Assembly (NCBI GenBank): GCA_001464695.1
Contig: LNDQ01000120.1
Coordinates: forward strand, 1-64,000
Reading direction: 5' to 3'
DNA: 64,000 bases
From: Betaproteobacteria bacterium Ga0077523
GTDB taxonomy: Bacteria > Pseudomonadota > Gammaproteobacteria > Burkholderiales > Ga0077523
A model generated the notes under the pieces. The model did no database searches. It saw nothing but the letters and a program-made list of their open reading frames with translations, and was not told the origin of the DNA. The stretch's first letter is position 1. Each line of letters begins with the position of its first letter. The position numbers and the translations under genes were made by a program. This document shows, one piece after another, positions 1 to 9,763 of the stretch.

Positions 1-986
1 CCATTGGGATTCCACGCGAAGCCGTAGTCGCCACCCGGCAGCACCCGCACACCGCGGCGCTGGAGATTCTTCATGTTGGCGATGCCGCGTTCGAGCTCAT
101 GGTCGAGGCCGCGCTCTTTGCCCATGGCCGTGGTGATGCCCCACGGTGAAGCCTCGTACAACGTCGTGTAGGTATGGCCGAGCGTAGGTGCCACGAAGAC
201 CCGATCCTTCTCGGCCTCGATCGCCGCGCAGGCCTCGTCGTCGATCAGGTTCGCATGGAACAGGATGGTGACACCCTGCCGCAAGGCCATGCGGATCGAC
301 GCGTCATTTCGGCAATGGGCAGCGACGCGCTTGCCGTGCGCATGCGCCACTTCGCAGACGGCTTCGACTTCCGCCTCGGTCATCACAGTGGCGCGCGAAG
401 GCGAAGCGGCGGTACCCGCATCGCCCGAGATGTTGATCTTCAACGTGTCCACGCCCTCGCGGACCATTTCGCGCGAGAAGCGGCGGAACTCGGACGGACC
501 GTCCAGCACCTCGGCAAAATTCTGGCGGTAGAGGTGGCTCAGCCGGACATCGCCCAACCCGGCCGTAACCGTCATCTCAGGGCTGGCGGCGAGAGTGCGC
601 GGTCCGACCACATCCCCGCTGTCGATGGCGCTGCGCAGCGCCACGTCCAGGCGCGGCTTGGATGAGGCTGCGCTCGCGCAGCTCGTGAAGCCCGCGTCGA
701 GCAACCGGCGCGCGTTGATGGCGGTTCGCAGCATGTGCTCCTCAGGCGGCACGAAGCCGAGATCGACGGAGCGCGCCATGTCGAGGAAGCTCAGGTGCGA
801 GTGGGCTTCGATGAGGCCAGGCATCAGCGTGCCGCCTTGGCCATTTACGATCCGCACGCCTGATGCGGCGATGGCGTCTGCGGAGACGCGTTCGATGCGT
901 TCACCTTCGATGAGCACGCTACCCGAGTACGGCGGGGCACCGGTGCCGTCGAGGATGGTGACGTTGGTGAAGAGGGTGCGGTCCAC
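1..986 (-). CDS. Amidohydrolase family protein, 3' part cut by window edge
   Basis: Minus-strand translation from a GTG at 986 (VDRTLFTNVTILDGTGAPPYSGSVLIEGE...) parallels the complete paralog at 2952-4229; the reading frame runs off the window start. Confidence 0.8.
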   Translation of the reverse strand, partial: MDRTLFTNVTILDGTGAPPYSGSVLIEGERIERVSADAIAASGVRIVNGQGGTLMPGLIEAHSHLSFLDMARSVDLGFVPPEEHMLRTAINARRLLDAGFTSCASAASSKPRLDVALRSAIDSGDVVGPRTLAASPEMTVTAGLGDVRLSHLYRQNFAEVLDGPSEFRRFSREMVREGVDTLKINISGDAGTAASPSRATVMTEAEVEAVCEVAHAHGKRVAAHCRNDASIRMALRQGVTILFHANLIDDEACAAIEAEKDRVFVAPTLGHTYTTLYEASPWGITTAMGKERGLDHELERGIANMKNLQRRGVRVLPGGDYGFAWNPN

Positions 987-1049
987 GGTGTGACGGAGTA
1001 TCGCGGTTGCTCGAGATCAACATTCTGCCTGCATCGCTGCCCCTGGCGG

Positions 1050-1155
1050 ACACCTGCCCCCACCCCAACCCTCCCCCGGCATAGCCGGGGGAGGGAGCAG
1101 TACACCCCTTCCCCCACGCGACCGCGTGGGGGAAGGCTGGGATGGGGGCAAGCCA
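1050..1155. repeat. Multi-hairpin palindromic intergenic repeat (copy A)
   Basis: cccccaccccaaccctcccccggcatagccgggggaggg ... cttcccccacgcgaccgcgtgggggaaggctgggatgggggc: two inner hairpins within outer inverted arms; same design as 2806-2935. Confidence 0.8.
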
Positions 1156-1428
1156 TCGTCGAAGACCACCGCAACACCTCCCCCCACCACCCACGTCGTG
1201 CATCGACGACCATGTCGTTTCTCTCTGGCGTCACGCAGGAGCACGCATCTCACATCCATCGCATGCAGGTCGTTGCACGACGACACATTGGCTACGCCGT
1301 GTCGTTCATGCCGCAATCGAAATGCCATGCAATTAGACAGTTCCACCGCATGGTCGCGAACTTGCGTTGGCGAGCGCTGATGCGACGTTCCCGGTCCGGA
1401 CGGCGCGATCGGGTCAGGGAGGGCTACC

Positions 1429-2793
1429 ATGAAAAGCATGATCGCAGCAGCGTTGCTGGCGTCGACGTTCGCCGGTGTCCTGATGTTGCAGATCGACATC
1501 GCGTTCTCGGGTGACCCGTCAGCGCGAGACCCCGGCGTGCGCGCCGGCCTGGCAGATGCCGGCGGCATCCTGCCCACTGCGAGTCGTTCGCAGCAGCAGT
1601 ACTTCGACGTCGGTCGCGAGGACTTCATGGAAGTGGAGACGGTCGACGAAGGCATGGGACCGCGCATGAACCTCGACAGTTGCGGCGGCTGTCACAGCCA
1701 GCCCGCGATCGGCGGAACGAGCCCGGCCATCAATCCACAGAAGCTCTTTGCGAGCGGTGGTGCCGACCATGTCCCGCCGTTCATCACAGCCGATGGCCCG
1801 ATCCGCGAGGCGCGCTTCATCCGCAATGCGGACGGCACGCCCGATGGCGGGGTGCACGCACTGTTCACCATCACCGGACGCGCCGGCGCTGGCGGCTGCA
1901 GCCTGGCGCAGCCCGACTTCGCGAAGGCGCTTGCCAACGGCAACGTGATCTTCCGTATCCCGACACCGCTATTCGGTGCCGGACTGATGGAACAGGTTCC
2001 GGATAGCGCCATCCTCGCGAACCAGGCGGCGAATCAGACGACCAAGCGCGCCCTGGGCATCCGCGGCCGGGCGAACTTCCAGGTGGCGGGCCGCGCGATC
2101 ACGGGCCAGGGCAACAAGAACGGCAACGACGGCACCATCTCGCGCTTCGGCTGGAAGGCACAGAACAAATCGCTGCTGCTGTTCTCGGGCGAGGCCTACA
2201 ACGTCGAGATGGGCATCAGCAACGAGCTGTTCCAGACCGAGCGCGACGAGACGCCGGAATGCCAGTACACGACCGTGCCCAACGACGTGACCAACACCGA
2301 CGCGACCTCACCGCTCGATGCCTTCAGCGGCGTGGAGAAGTTCGCGTTCTTCATGCGGTTCCTGGATGCCCCGAAGCCTTCGCCCGATACGCCCGGCGGC
2401 ACCACTTCCATCGCACGCGGTCGCGCGGCCTTCGCCAATGTAGGCTGTGCCTACTGTCACACGCCGAGCTTCGTCACTTCGAAGTCTTCGGTGCCGGCCT
2501 TGAGTGAGAAGGCGGTGAATCTGTATTCCGACATGCTGGTGCACGATATGGGCACAGGCCTCGCGGATGGCATCACCCAGGGCGAAGCGGGACCGCGCGA
2601 GTTCCGCACCGCACCCTTGTGGGGCGTGGGGCAGCGCATCTTCTTCCTGCACGACGGCCGGACCAGCGATCTGCAGACGGCGGTCCGTGCCCATGCGAGC
2701 AATGGGTCGGAAGCGAATGTCGTGGTGCGGAACTACGGCAATCTGACCGAGAGGCAGAAGCAGGATCTGCTCAATTTTCTGAGGTCGTTGTAG
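1429..2793 (+). CDS. Di-heme oxidoreductase (putative peroxidase-like, DHOR family)
   Basis: 454 aa, signal peptide, two CxxCH motifs (CGGCH, CAYCH), late FFLHDGRTSDL motif. Confidence 0.85.
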   Translation: MKSMIAAALLASTFAGVLMLQIDIAFSGDPSARDPGVRAGLADAGGILPTASRSQQQYFDVGREDFMEVETVDEGMGPRMNLDSCGGCHSQPAIGGTSPAINPQKLFASGGADHVPPFITADGPIREARFIRNADGTPDGGVHALFTITGRAGAGGCSLAQPDFAKALANGNVIFRIPTPLFGAGLMEQVPDSAILANQAANQTTKRALGIRGRANFQVAGRAITGQGNKNGNDGTISRFGWKAQNKSLLLFSGEAYNVEMGISNELFQTERDETPECQYTTVPNDVTNTDATSPLDAFSGVEKFAFFMRFLDAPKPSPDTPGGTTSIARGRAAFANVGCAYCHTPSFVTSKSSVPALSEKAVNLYSDMLVHDMGTGLADGITQGEAGPREFRTAPLWGVGQRIFFLHDGRTSDLQTAVRAHASNGSEANVVVRNYGNLTERQKQDLLNFLRSL

Positions 2794-2805
2794 CAGAGCA
2801 CCGTT

Positions 2806-2935
2806 GCCCCGATCCCAGCCTTCCCCCGACGAAGTCGGGGGAAAGGGTGTACATCCCCTCCCCCGGCTTTGCCGGGGGGATGTACGGCTCCTTCCCCCAC
2901 CTTCGGTGGGGGAAGGTTGGGATGGGGGCCGCGGC
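2806..2935. repeat. Multi-hairpin palindromic intergenic repeat (copy B)
   Basis: atcccagccttcccccgacgaagtcgggggaa ... ctcccccggctttgccgggggga ... ttcccccaccttcggtgggggaaggttgggatggggg: three inner hairpins and outer inverted arms matching copy A. Confidence 0.8.
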
Positions 2936-2951
2936 CGTCGCAGAACTACTC

Positions 2952-4229
2952 CTAAGCCGTCTGCCTCTGCGCCTCTTGCCGCGCCACCGGCGCCTTGTGG
3001 AACGCGCCGTCCTTCATGATCGCCAGCAGCTTCGTCGCATCCTGCAGGATCGCCACATTGGCGAGCGGATTGCCGTCCACCAGGATGATATCCGCGAGGA
3101 AGCCCGGCTTCACCTGACCGAGTTCGTTCTCCAGCATCATGATCTCGCCGCCCAGCTTCGTCGCAGCCATGATCGCCTCCATCGGCGAAAAGCCCAGCAG
3201 GTTCACGAAGTGTTCGATGTCACGGGCATTGGTGCCGATGGGATTCCAGGCGAAGCCGTAGTCGCCACCCGGCAGGATGCGCACGCCGCGCCGCTTCAGT
3301 TCCTTCATGTTGCGGATGCCGGTCTCGAGCTCGCGCCGCACGCCCATGCTCTCGGCGATCTCGGTCGTGAGGCCCCACTTGCCGGCCTCGTTCAGGGTCG
3401 TGTAGTTGATGCCGAGGGTGGGGGCGACGAAGCACCAGTCTTTCGCGGCTTCGAGTTGCGCACAGGCTTCGTCGTCGACCAGCGTCGCGTGGTAGATCAC
3501 CTTGACGCCGTGCTTCAACGCGAGCTTCACTGACTTCGCGCTCCGGCAATGCGCCGCGACGCGCTTGTCGTGCATCTGCGCCACTTCGCAGACGGCGGCG
3601 ATCTCCGCTTCGGTCATGACGGTCTGATGCGCGCGCGCGTGAGGCACGAACTCGTCACCGGAAGGGTTGATCTTCAGGGTATCCACACCCTCCCGCACCA
3701 TTTCGCGCGCCGTCTTGCGGAACTCGTCCGCCCCGTCGCAGACGATGGCGAAAGTCTCGCGATGCATGTGGCGCAAGCGCACGTCGCCGAGGCCGGCGGT
3801 CGGCGCCAGTTCGGGGCTCGCGGCGCGCGTCCGCGGCCCGGGGAAGTCGCCGGCATCGATGGCGTTGCGCAGCACGATATCGAGGCGGGCCTTGGCCGCT
3901 GCCGCACTGTTACAGGCGGTGAACCCCTGATCGAGCATCTTCTTCGCGTTCTTGACCGAACGCAGGATGTGTTCTTCCGGCGGCACGAACCCGAGCGATT
4001 CCAGGTCTGACGTATCGAGGAACGTGAGGTGCGAGTGCGATTCGATGAGACCCGGCATCAAGGTCGCCCCCATGCCGTCGACGATGGTGGCGCCTTCGGC
4101 CGCAATCGGTGTGCCCTGCGGCGCCACGGCCTTGATGCGGTTGCCCTCGATCAACGCGGAACCGGCGTAGGGCGGCGCACCGGTGCAATCGAGCACGTTG
4201 ACATTCCTGAACAGCGTTCTTGTAGCCAT
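2952..4229 (-). CDS. Amidohydrolase family protein
   Basis: 425 aa; LIESHSHLTF metal-binding motif, AHCRSAKSVK, GGDYGFAW, C-terminal GFLADIILVDGNPL. Confidence 0.88.
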   Translation of the reverse strand: MATRTLFRNVNVLDCTGAPPYAGSALIEGNRIKAVAPQGTPIAAEGATIVDGMGATLMPGLIESHSHLTFLDTSDLESLGFVPPEEHILRSVKNAKKMLDQGFTACNSAAAAKARLDIVLRNAIDAGDFPGPRTRAASPELAPTAGLGDVRLRHMHRETFAIVCDGADEFRKTAREMVREGVDTLKINPSGDEFVPHARAHQTVMTEAEIAAVCEVAQMHDKRVAAHCRSAKSVKLALKHGVKVIYHATLVDDEACAQLEAAKDWCFVAPTLGINYTTLNEAGKWGLTTEIAESMGVRRELETGIRNMKELKRRGVRILPGGDYGFAWNPIGTNARDIEHFVNLLGFSPMEAIMAATKLGGEIMMLENELGQVKPGFLADIILVDGNPLANVAILQDATKLLAIMKDGAFHKAPVARQEAQRQTA

Positions 4230-4275
4230 GACTCCTCCGGTCGTAGGTCAGGTCGGCGCGTCCGGGGCGCGCCAC

Positions 4276-4740
4276 TCAGAAGAATACGCCTACCGTCACC
4301 AGGAAGCCGGCACGGTAGTAGAACACCAGGTCGGACGTGAAACGCTTGCCGGACACTCCCACGGTGGGCAGCACCATCGGCGCGATGCCGTACTCGTTCC
4401 ACGGGATGTTGTCGTCGTACTCGCCCTTGTATCCATGCACGAGACCGCCGACCAGCTTGACGTGCAGCAGCGGCGCCCGCTCCTCGAGGGGGCGCCAGAG
4501 CTTGCCGCCGTAGAGCATCTGGCTCGGCTGGTCGAAAGAATTGCGAAACGTGGCGGCACCGACGAGCCAGCGCGTGACCCAATGGTATTCCGTAGTGGCG
4601 CCCGTAGATGCCGGTCTGTAGCAGCCAGTGCCGAGGATCAGCGTCGCTGGCCGGGGCTTCCTGCGCAGCGATGCCGAGCAAGCACGCGCAAAGAAGCGCC
4701 GCGAGGCCATCACGGTCCGCGCGGGTGCGTGCGCTCAGGT
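4276..4740 (-). pseudogene. Frame-disrupted outer-membrane protein (PagP-like / 'sn-glycerol-3-phosphate transporter'-type small beta-barrel)
   Basis: Signal peptide and start of mature protein (LAALLCACLLGIAAQEAPASDADPRHWLLQTGIYG) lie in one frame, the remainder (EYHWVTRWLVGAATFRNSFDQPSQMLYGGKLWRPL...LVGGLVHGYKGEYDDNIPWNEYGIAPMVLPTVGVSG...FLVTVGVFF) in another; switch near 4598-4605. Confidence 0.6.
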
Positions 4741-5499
4741 GCGCTTCAGGTCCGAAGCACCGAGGAAGATCCGGTTCCATGTGGGACTGATCAGGATCTC
4801 GTTGACGCAGGCGTGGGGCGGCATCTCCGCCACGAAGCGGATGGTGCGGCCGAGATCATCCGGCTGCAGCATCTTCGCGCGGTCTTCTGCCGAGGGCGGT
4901 ATCGGGCGCTTGTCCATGATGGGCGTGGCGACCTCGGCGGGGCAGATGGCGCAGGCACGGATGCCGTTGATGCACTCTTCCTGATTCAGGTGCGCCGTCA
5001 TCGCGATCACGGCGTGCTTGGCGGCGTTGTAGGCCGGCCCGGTCATGTAGGTGTCGAAGCGGCCCGACCACGACGAGATGTTGATCACGAGGCCGTCCTT
5101 GCGGCTGCGCATGGACGGCAGCACGGCCGCGATGCAGTAGTAGCTGCCATCGAGATTGACGCGAATCACCTCGTTCCAGCCGGCGATCGTCTGGTTCTTC
5201 CAGAACCGCGTCGGCACGTTGAGGCCGGCGCTGTTGACGAGAATGTCGACGCGGCCATGGCGGCCGAGGATGGCATCGGTCAACCCGGCAACGGCGTCCG
5301 AATCGCTCACGTCCAGCGCTTCGGTCTCGACCCGGGCGCCCTTCGCCCGCAACTTGGCGGCCTCGGCTTCCAGCACGCCCTTGCGACGGCCGGACATCAC
5401 TACCGTAGCGCCGGCGTCCGCCAATGCTTGAGCACCGGCCAGGCCGATGCCCGTCCCTGCCCCGGTCACCCAGGCGATTTTTCCCGACAGCGTGGCCAT
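4735..5499 (-). CDS. SDR family oxidoreductase
   Basis: TGAGTGIG cofactor motif, NSAG, YNAAKHA catalytic motif. Confidence 0.9.
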   Translation of the reverse strand: MATLSGKIAWVTGAGTGIGLAGAQALADAGATVVMSGRRKGVLEAEAAKLRAKGARVETEALDVSDSDAVAGLTDAILGRHGRVDILVNSAGLNVPTRFWKNQTIAGWNEVIRVNLDGSYYCIAAVLPSMRSRKDGLVINISSWSGRFDTYMTGPAYNAAKHAVIAMTAHLNQEECINGIRACAICPAEVATPIMDKRPIPPSAEDRAKMLQPDDLGRTIRFVAEMPPHACVNEILISPTWNRIFLGASDLKRT

Positions 5500-5680
5500 T
5501 CCCTCCCCTTCCTCGGCGTTATTGACATTTCCCCCGGATCATACCCTCGCGTCATCAGGACGGTTGCCCGGGGCCGGCTCGTTCACCCATACTCCGGGGC
5601 GGTCCCACCAAGGGGTGCAGTCGACAAGCCCGAAATCGCCACGGAAGACCCGTTCCAACCCATACAGGAGACTATGGCAA

Positions 5681-7213
5681 ATGGAAAAGAGGAAAGTAGG
5701 CAACGTCGAATATCACGAAGCCGGCGCCGATTACTTCGCCAAGCGCGAGCTGCGAAAACACGCACGCGTATGGTCGCTCTGGGCCCTGGGGGTGGGCGCA
5801 GTGATCTCGGGCCATTTCTCGGGCTGGAACTTCGGTTTGGCGGCGGGCGGGTTCGGCGGGCTGTTCTTCGCCGCCATGATCATCGGGCTGATGTACGTCT
5901 GCCTGTGCTTCTGCCTGGCCGAGATGTCGCCGGCATTGCCGCACACGGGCGGCGCCTACTCGTTCGCTCGCAGCGCGATGGGGCCATGGGGTGGCTTCGT
6001 CACGGGGCTCGCGGAGAACATCGAGTACGTGCTGACACCGGCGGTGATCGTGTTCTTCATCGGTGCGTACCTGGGTGGCATCTTCGAAACGCCTGAGTCG
6101 ATCCAGCCGCTGTGGTGGATCGGCATGTACATCCTGTTCGTCGGCCTCAATCTCATCGGGGTCGAGCTGTCGTTCAAGGTTTCCGTGATCGTCACGCTTC
6201 TGGCACTAGCGGTGCTCGCCATCTTCTGGGCCAGCGCTATCTTCTCGGGCCAGCTCGATTTCTCGCGCTGGGCACTCAACATCGGCGTGGGGGATGATGG
6301 CAGCATCGTCGAACTCGCCGAGGGCGGTGGCGCGTTCCTGCCGTTGGGGATGAAGGGCATTCTCGCGGCCATGCCGTTCGCCGTGTGGCTGTATCTCGCG
6401 ATCGAGCAACTGCCGCTCGCTGCGGAAGAGTCGCACGATCCGAAGCGCGACATGCCGAAGGGCCTGCTGCTGGGTATTGCCACGCTGCTGTTCTCGGCCT
6501 TCATGGTGCTCTTCCTCAACTCGAGCATCCCGGTGAAGGGCGGCGACCCCGTCGCCAGCGGCGCCTTCTACCTCGGCAGTTCCGGCGAGCCGCTGCTCGA
6601 CGGCTTCCGCGCGTTGTACGGCACCGGGGCGGCGAAACTGCTCTCGCTGTGCGCCGTGATCGGATTGATCGCGAGTTTCCACACAATCATCTTCGCGTTC
6701 GGCCGACAGATCTATTCTCTGTCGCGCGCCGGCTATTTCCCGTCCAAGCTGTCGGAAACCCATGGCACGCGCAAGGTGCCGCACATGGCCTTGATCGCAG
6801 GTGCGGTGCTCGGCTTCGCCGTGATGATGTCGGTGTATCTCATCAAGGGCGAGGGTGCCGGCGCGTTCATCGGCGCTCAGCTCCTCAACATGGCGGTGTT
6901 CGGCGCGATGATCTCGTACGCGCTGCAGGCGATCGCGTTCATCATGTTGCGCAGCCGGCTGCCTAACATCGAGCGGCCCTACCGCAGCCCGTTCGGCGTA
7001 ATCGGCGGCTGGATCGTGGTCGTCATCGCCGCGGTCACGCTGTTCATGCAGTTCCAGGACCCGACCTACCGCGGCGGCGTGATCGGCGTGGCAATCTGGT
7101 ATGCCGTGGGCGTGATCTACTTCGCGCTGGTCGGCCGCAAGAGCCTGGTGTACTCGCCGGAAGAAGACTTCGCGGTCAAGGCGCGAGCCCAGGCGGGACT
7201 CGACAAAGGCTGA
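5681..7213 (+). CDS. APC-superfamily permease, ethanolamine-permease-like
   Basis: 511 codons from ATG at 5681 (MEKRKVGNVEYHEAGADYF...); many TM segments; GAVISGHFSGWNFGLAAGGFGG. Confidence 0.85.
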   Translation: MEKRKVGNVEYHEAGADYFAKRELRKHARVWSLWALGVGAVISGHFSGWNFGLAAGGFGGLFFAAMIIGLMYVCLCFCLAEMSPALPHTGGAYSFARSAMGPWGGFVTGLAENIEYVLTPAVIVFFIGAYLGGIFETPESIQPLWWIGMYILFVGLNLIGVELSFKVSVIVTLLALAVLAIFWASAIFSGQLDFSRWALNIGVGDDGSIVELAEGGGAFLPLGMKGILAAMPFAVWLYLAIEQLPLAAEESHDPKRDMPKGLLLGIATLLFSAFMVLFLNSSIPVKGGDPVASGAFYLGSSGEPLLDGFRALYGTGAAKLLSLCAVIGLIASFHTIIFAFGRQIYSLSRAGYFPSKLSETHGTRKVPHMALIAGAVLGFAVMMSVYLIKGEGAGAFIGAQLLNMAVFGAMISYALQAIAFIMLRSRLPNIERPYRSPFGVIGGWIVVVIAAVTLFMQFQDPTYRGGVIGVAIWYAVGVIYFALVGRKSLVYSPEEDFAVKARAQAGLDKG

Positions 7214-7320
7214 TCTCGACGGAGCGGTGAACGCGCGGTTCAGCGCGTTTGCCGCCTGTTCCGCAGCACGGTTGGCAGCATCCACGGCACCCAGCATCAT
7301 GTGGAAGCCGTGGATCATGC
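7114..7320. repeat. Diverged direct duplication, copy 1 (permease 3' end plus remnant of hydrolase 3' end)
   Basis: gatctacttcgcgctggtcggccgcaagagcctggt...gactcgacaaaggctga...ttcagcgcgtttgccgcctgttccgcagcacgg...ggaagccgtggatcatgcc parallels 9863-10075. Confidence 0.85.
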
Positions 7321-7525
7321 CTTCGTCAAGTCGTTCGGTATGATCCTTGTGGTGCGCTCGGATGTGGAATTCACTGGGAGGATGGTGGAATGCAAGACCT
7401 GCCCCTATTCCACCCTCCTGCCCGAGTCGCCAGCGCCAGGAGTGCGCCAAGGTGCTGGTGTCCCTCGGCCAACGAGCTGGAGTTAGTATAGGATGCATCG
7501 CAATTGCGATGCGACAGGAGCATCT

Positions 7526-7795
7526 ATGAAGACCACGACGATCCCACCCCTTCGGGTATCCGCCGAGCTTCGGTCGGAAGTCGAGCAGTTGCTCGAAGCC
7601 GGCGAGACCCTTTCCGGTTTCGTGGTTGATGCGGTAAACCGCAGTGTTGAGTACCGGAAGTATCGGCGGGAGTTCATCGCGCGAGGTCTCGCCAGTGCCG
7701 ATCGTGCCAGGACGACCGGAGAGTACGTTCCTGCTGCCAAGGTCATCGAGAAGCTGGCGGGCAGACTGAGAAGAGCCAGGAGGCGTGCGGCCTAG
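7526..7795 (+). CDS. Antitoxin, ParD/RHH-like
   Basis: MKTTTIPPLRVSAELRSEVEQLLEAGETLSGFVVDAVNRSVEYR..., immediately upstream of a ParE-like toxin. Confidence 0.75.
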   Translation: MKTTTIPPLRVSAELRSEVEQLLEAGETLSGFVVDAVNRSVEYRKYRREFIARGLASADRARTTGEYVPAAKVIEKLAGRLRRARRRAA

Positions 7796-7798
7796 GCG

Positions 7799-8101
7799 GT
7801 GAAACGTTATCGGGTCCGGTTTACGCCTGAGGCAGAAGAGGACTTGCTGCGGCTCTACGAATTCCTGTTGGAGCAAGACCTATCGGCAGCCGAGCGTGCC
7901 CTGGACGCGATTCGGAAAGCCGTGGCGTTCCTGCAGTTCTCCCCCTTTTCCTGTCGCAAGGCACTCTCCGACACACCGTTCCTCCGCGAACTCGTGATCC
8001 CGTTCGGGGGTGCCGGGTACGTCGCATTGTTCGAGGTGGAGGCGGAGGGTATCGTCAGTGTGCTTGCCGTAAGACATCAGCGCGAGGACGACTACTCGTG
8101 A
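7799..8101 (+). CDS. ParE/RelE-family toxin
   Basis: VKRYRVRFTPEAEEDLLRLYEFLLEQD...RELVIPFGGAGYVALFEVEAEGIVSVLAVRHQREDDY: ParE fold signature. Confidence 0.85.
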   Translation: MKRYRVRFTPEAEEDLLRLYEFLLEQDLSAAERALDAIRKAVAFLQFSPFSCRKALSDTPFLRELVIPFGGAGYVALFEVEAEGIVSVLAVRHQREDDYS

Positions 8102-8258
8102 GCGACCACGTAACGGACCAAAGGCGATTCGGGGCGGCGAATTTGCGCGTGGCACCGCGCCATCGGAGGAAGAATGGAAGAATGGGGTCTTGCAGTACGA
8201 CATCGATGCGTTTGTGCAAGACTCGCCCACCATCGTCATGCAGGTGAAAGGAAGCGCG

Positions 8259-8627
8259 ATGAACAATCCAGTCGGCTGGTTCGAGATCTACGTTGAAGAC
8301 ATGTCGCGCGCGAGAGCGTTCTACGAAGCTGTGTTTGGAGTGCAGCTCTCGAAGCTCGAAAGTCCAGGAATCGAGATGTGGGCATTTCCAATGAGTGCCG
8401 AGGGCTCCGGGGCGTCTGGTGCGCTCGTCAGGATGCCGGGGTTCTCGTCGGGAGCCAATAGCGTATTGGTCTACTTCAGCTGCACAGATTGCGCAGTTGA
8501 AGCTGCCAAGGTTTCAGAGGCTGGCGGGCGAGTACAGAAGGAGAAAATGTCTATCGGGCAGTACGGCTTCATCGCTCTGGGCATTGATTCTGAGGGCAAC
8601 ATGTTCGGCTTGCACTCGATGCAGTGA
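8259..8627 (+). CDS. VOC family protein (glyoxalase-like)
   Basis: MNNPVGWFEIYVEDMSRARAFYEAVFGVQL...IALGIDSEGNMFGLHS. Confidence 0.9.
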   Translation: MNNPVGWFEIYVEDMSRARAFYEAVFGVQLSKLESPGIEMWAFPMSAEGSGASGALVRMPGFSSGANSVLVYFSCTDCAVEAAKVSEAGGRVQKEKMSIGQYGFIALGIDSEGNMFGLHSMQ

Positions 8628-8921
8628 GCAAGCGCGGTAATCTTGGTTTCCGTGCCCGCGCGGCCTGACATTGCGTTTTTCCACAGGACTGATTTCGGCA
8701 GCCTGTGAATGCAGGCGTGAGGTGAGACAAGGCTAGTGGGCCACCTAGATGCCTTCTTGTAGTCCTTGTTCAAGCTCGACCTCCCGCTGACGGTGATTGC
8801 TTACCCCGTGGTAGCCGTGGTCGGCAGTCTCAGCGCCTGGCCAACGGCGCGGGAGATTCTGGCGGGGCTGAACAGACCTCAGGTATCGTGTCCCCTCGGC
8901 AATCTCAAACGAGGAGCAACT

Positions 8922-9761
8922 GTGCATCACCATCAGGGCACCCGGCCCACCCAACGGGCCACCGTATTGAAGAAGCTCCTCCCCGCCCTTACGCTTTGCG
9001 GATCCCTTTGCATGCCCGCGGCTGCCTCCGCCTACGAGCTTGCCGATCTCGGGCTCGGCTTCCTCGCCAAGTGGGGCCAGCCAGCCTATGGCACGGGTGC
9101 GACAGTGACTTGGAGCCTGATGCCAGGCGGCACAGACTGCGGCGAGTTCACCTTTATGGCATGCACCACCACTGCCCTGCCCGACTTCATGCCTTCGACC
9201 TACCTGACCACGATCCAGAACGCTTTCGGCGCCTGGTCGGCGGTAGCGAACCTGGGCTTCGTGCAGGTGCCAGACGACGGTGCAGCCGCCGGTGCCACAA
9301 CCGCCTCAGGAGATATCCGCATCGGCGGTCTTTCGTTCAGCGGTACCTTCTATGACGGGGCCGGCGGCGTCGGCCTCTATCCGCCTGCATACTTCTTCAA
9401 CGGAAACGCCTGGGTCGGCGTCGCCGGCAGCACGATGACCGGCAATATCTTCTTCAACACGGACCTTTCCTCTTCCTTCGCCAACTCCGCGTACCTGTCG
9501 TATCTGGCCGCGCACGAGATCGGCCATACGCTCGGCCTCAGCCACACCGACGTTCCGGATTCGTTGATGAACACCAGTGGAAGCATGGTAAACGGCCCTC
9601 AAGCCGATGACATTGCCGGCGTGCAGTTCATTTACGGTGTCCCGACCCCGGTGCCCGAACCGACCACATGTTTGCTGTTGGGATTGGGAATGGTCGGCCT
9701 GCTGGTGCGCCGTTGCAGCGCGCGCGCAGAAATGGGTCTACCGTCGAAATTGTGCGACTGA
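8922..9761 (+). CDS. Matrixin-like zinc metalloprotease with PEP-CTERM sorting signal
   Basis: Zinc motif HEIGHTLGLSH; C-terminal VPEPTTCLLLGLGMVGLLVRRC; signal peptide. Start (GTG 8922) uncertain. Confidence 0.85.
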   Translation: MHHHQGTRPTQRATVLKKLLPALTLCGSLCMPAAASAYELADLGLGFLAKWGQPAYGTGATVTWSLMPGGTDCGEFTFMACTTTALPDFMPSTYLTTIQNAFGAWSAVANLGFVQVPDDGAAAGATTASGDIRIGGLSFSGTFYDGAGGVGLYPPAYFFNGNAWVGVAGSTMTGNIFFNTDLSSSFANSAYLSYLAAHEIGHTLGLSHTDVPDSLMNTSGSMVNGPQADDIAGVQFIYGVPTPVPEPTTCLLLGLGMVGLLVRRCSARAEMGLPSKLCD

Positions 9762-9763
9762 CG

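Noticed and set aside
4183-6096. 637-aa plus-strand ORF
   Set aside because: Antisense to the SDR and out of frame with the permease; low-complexity translation.
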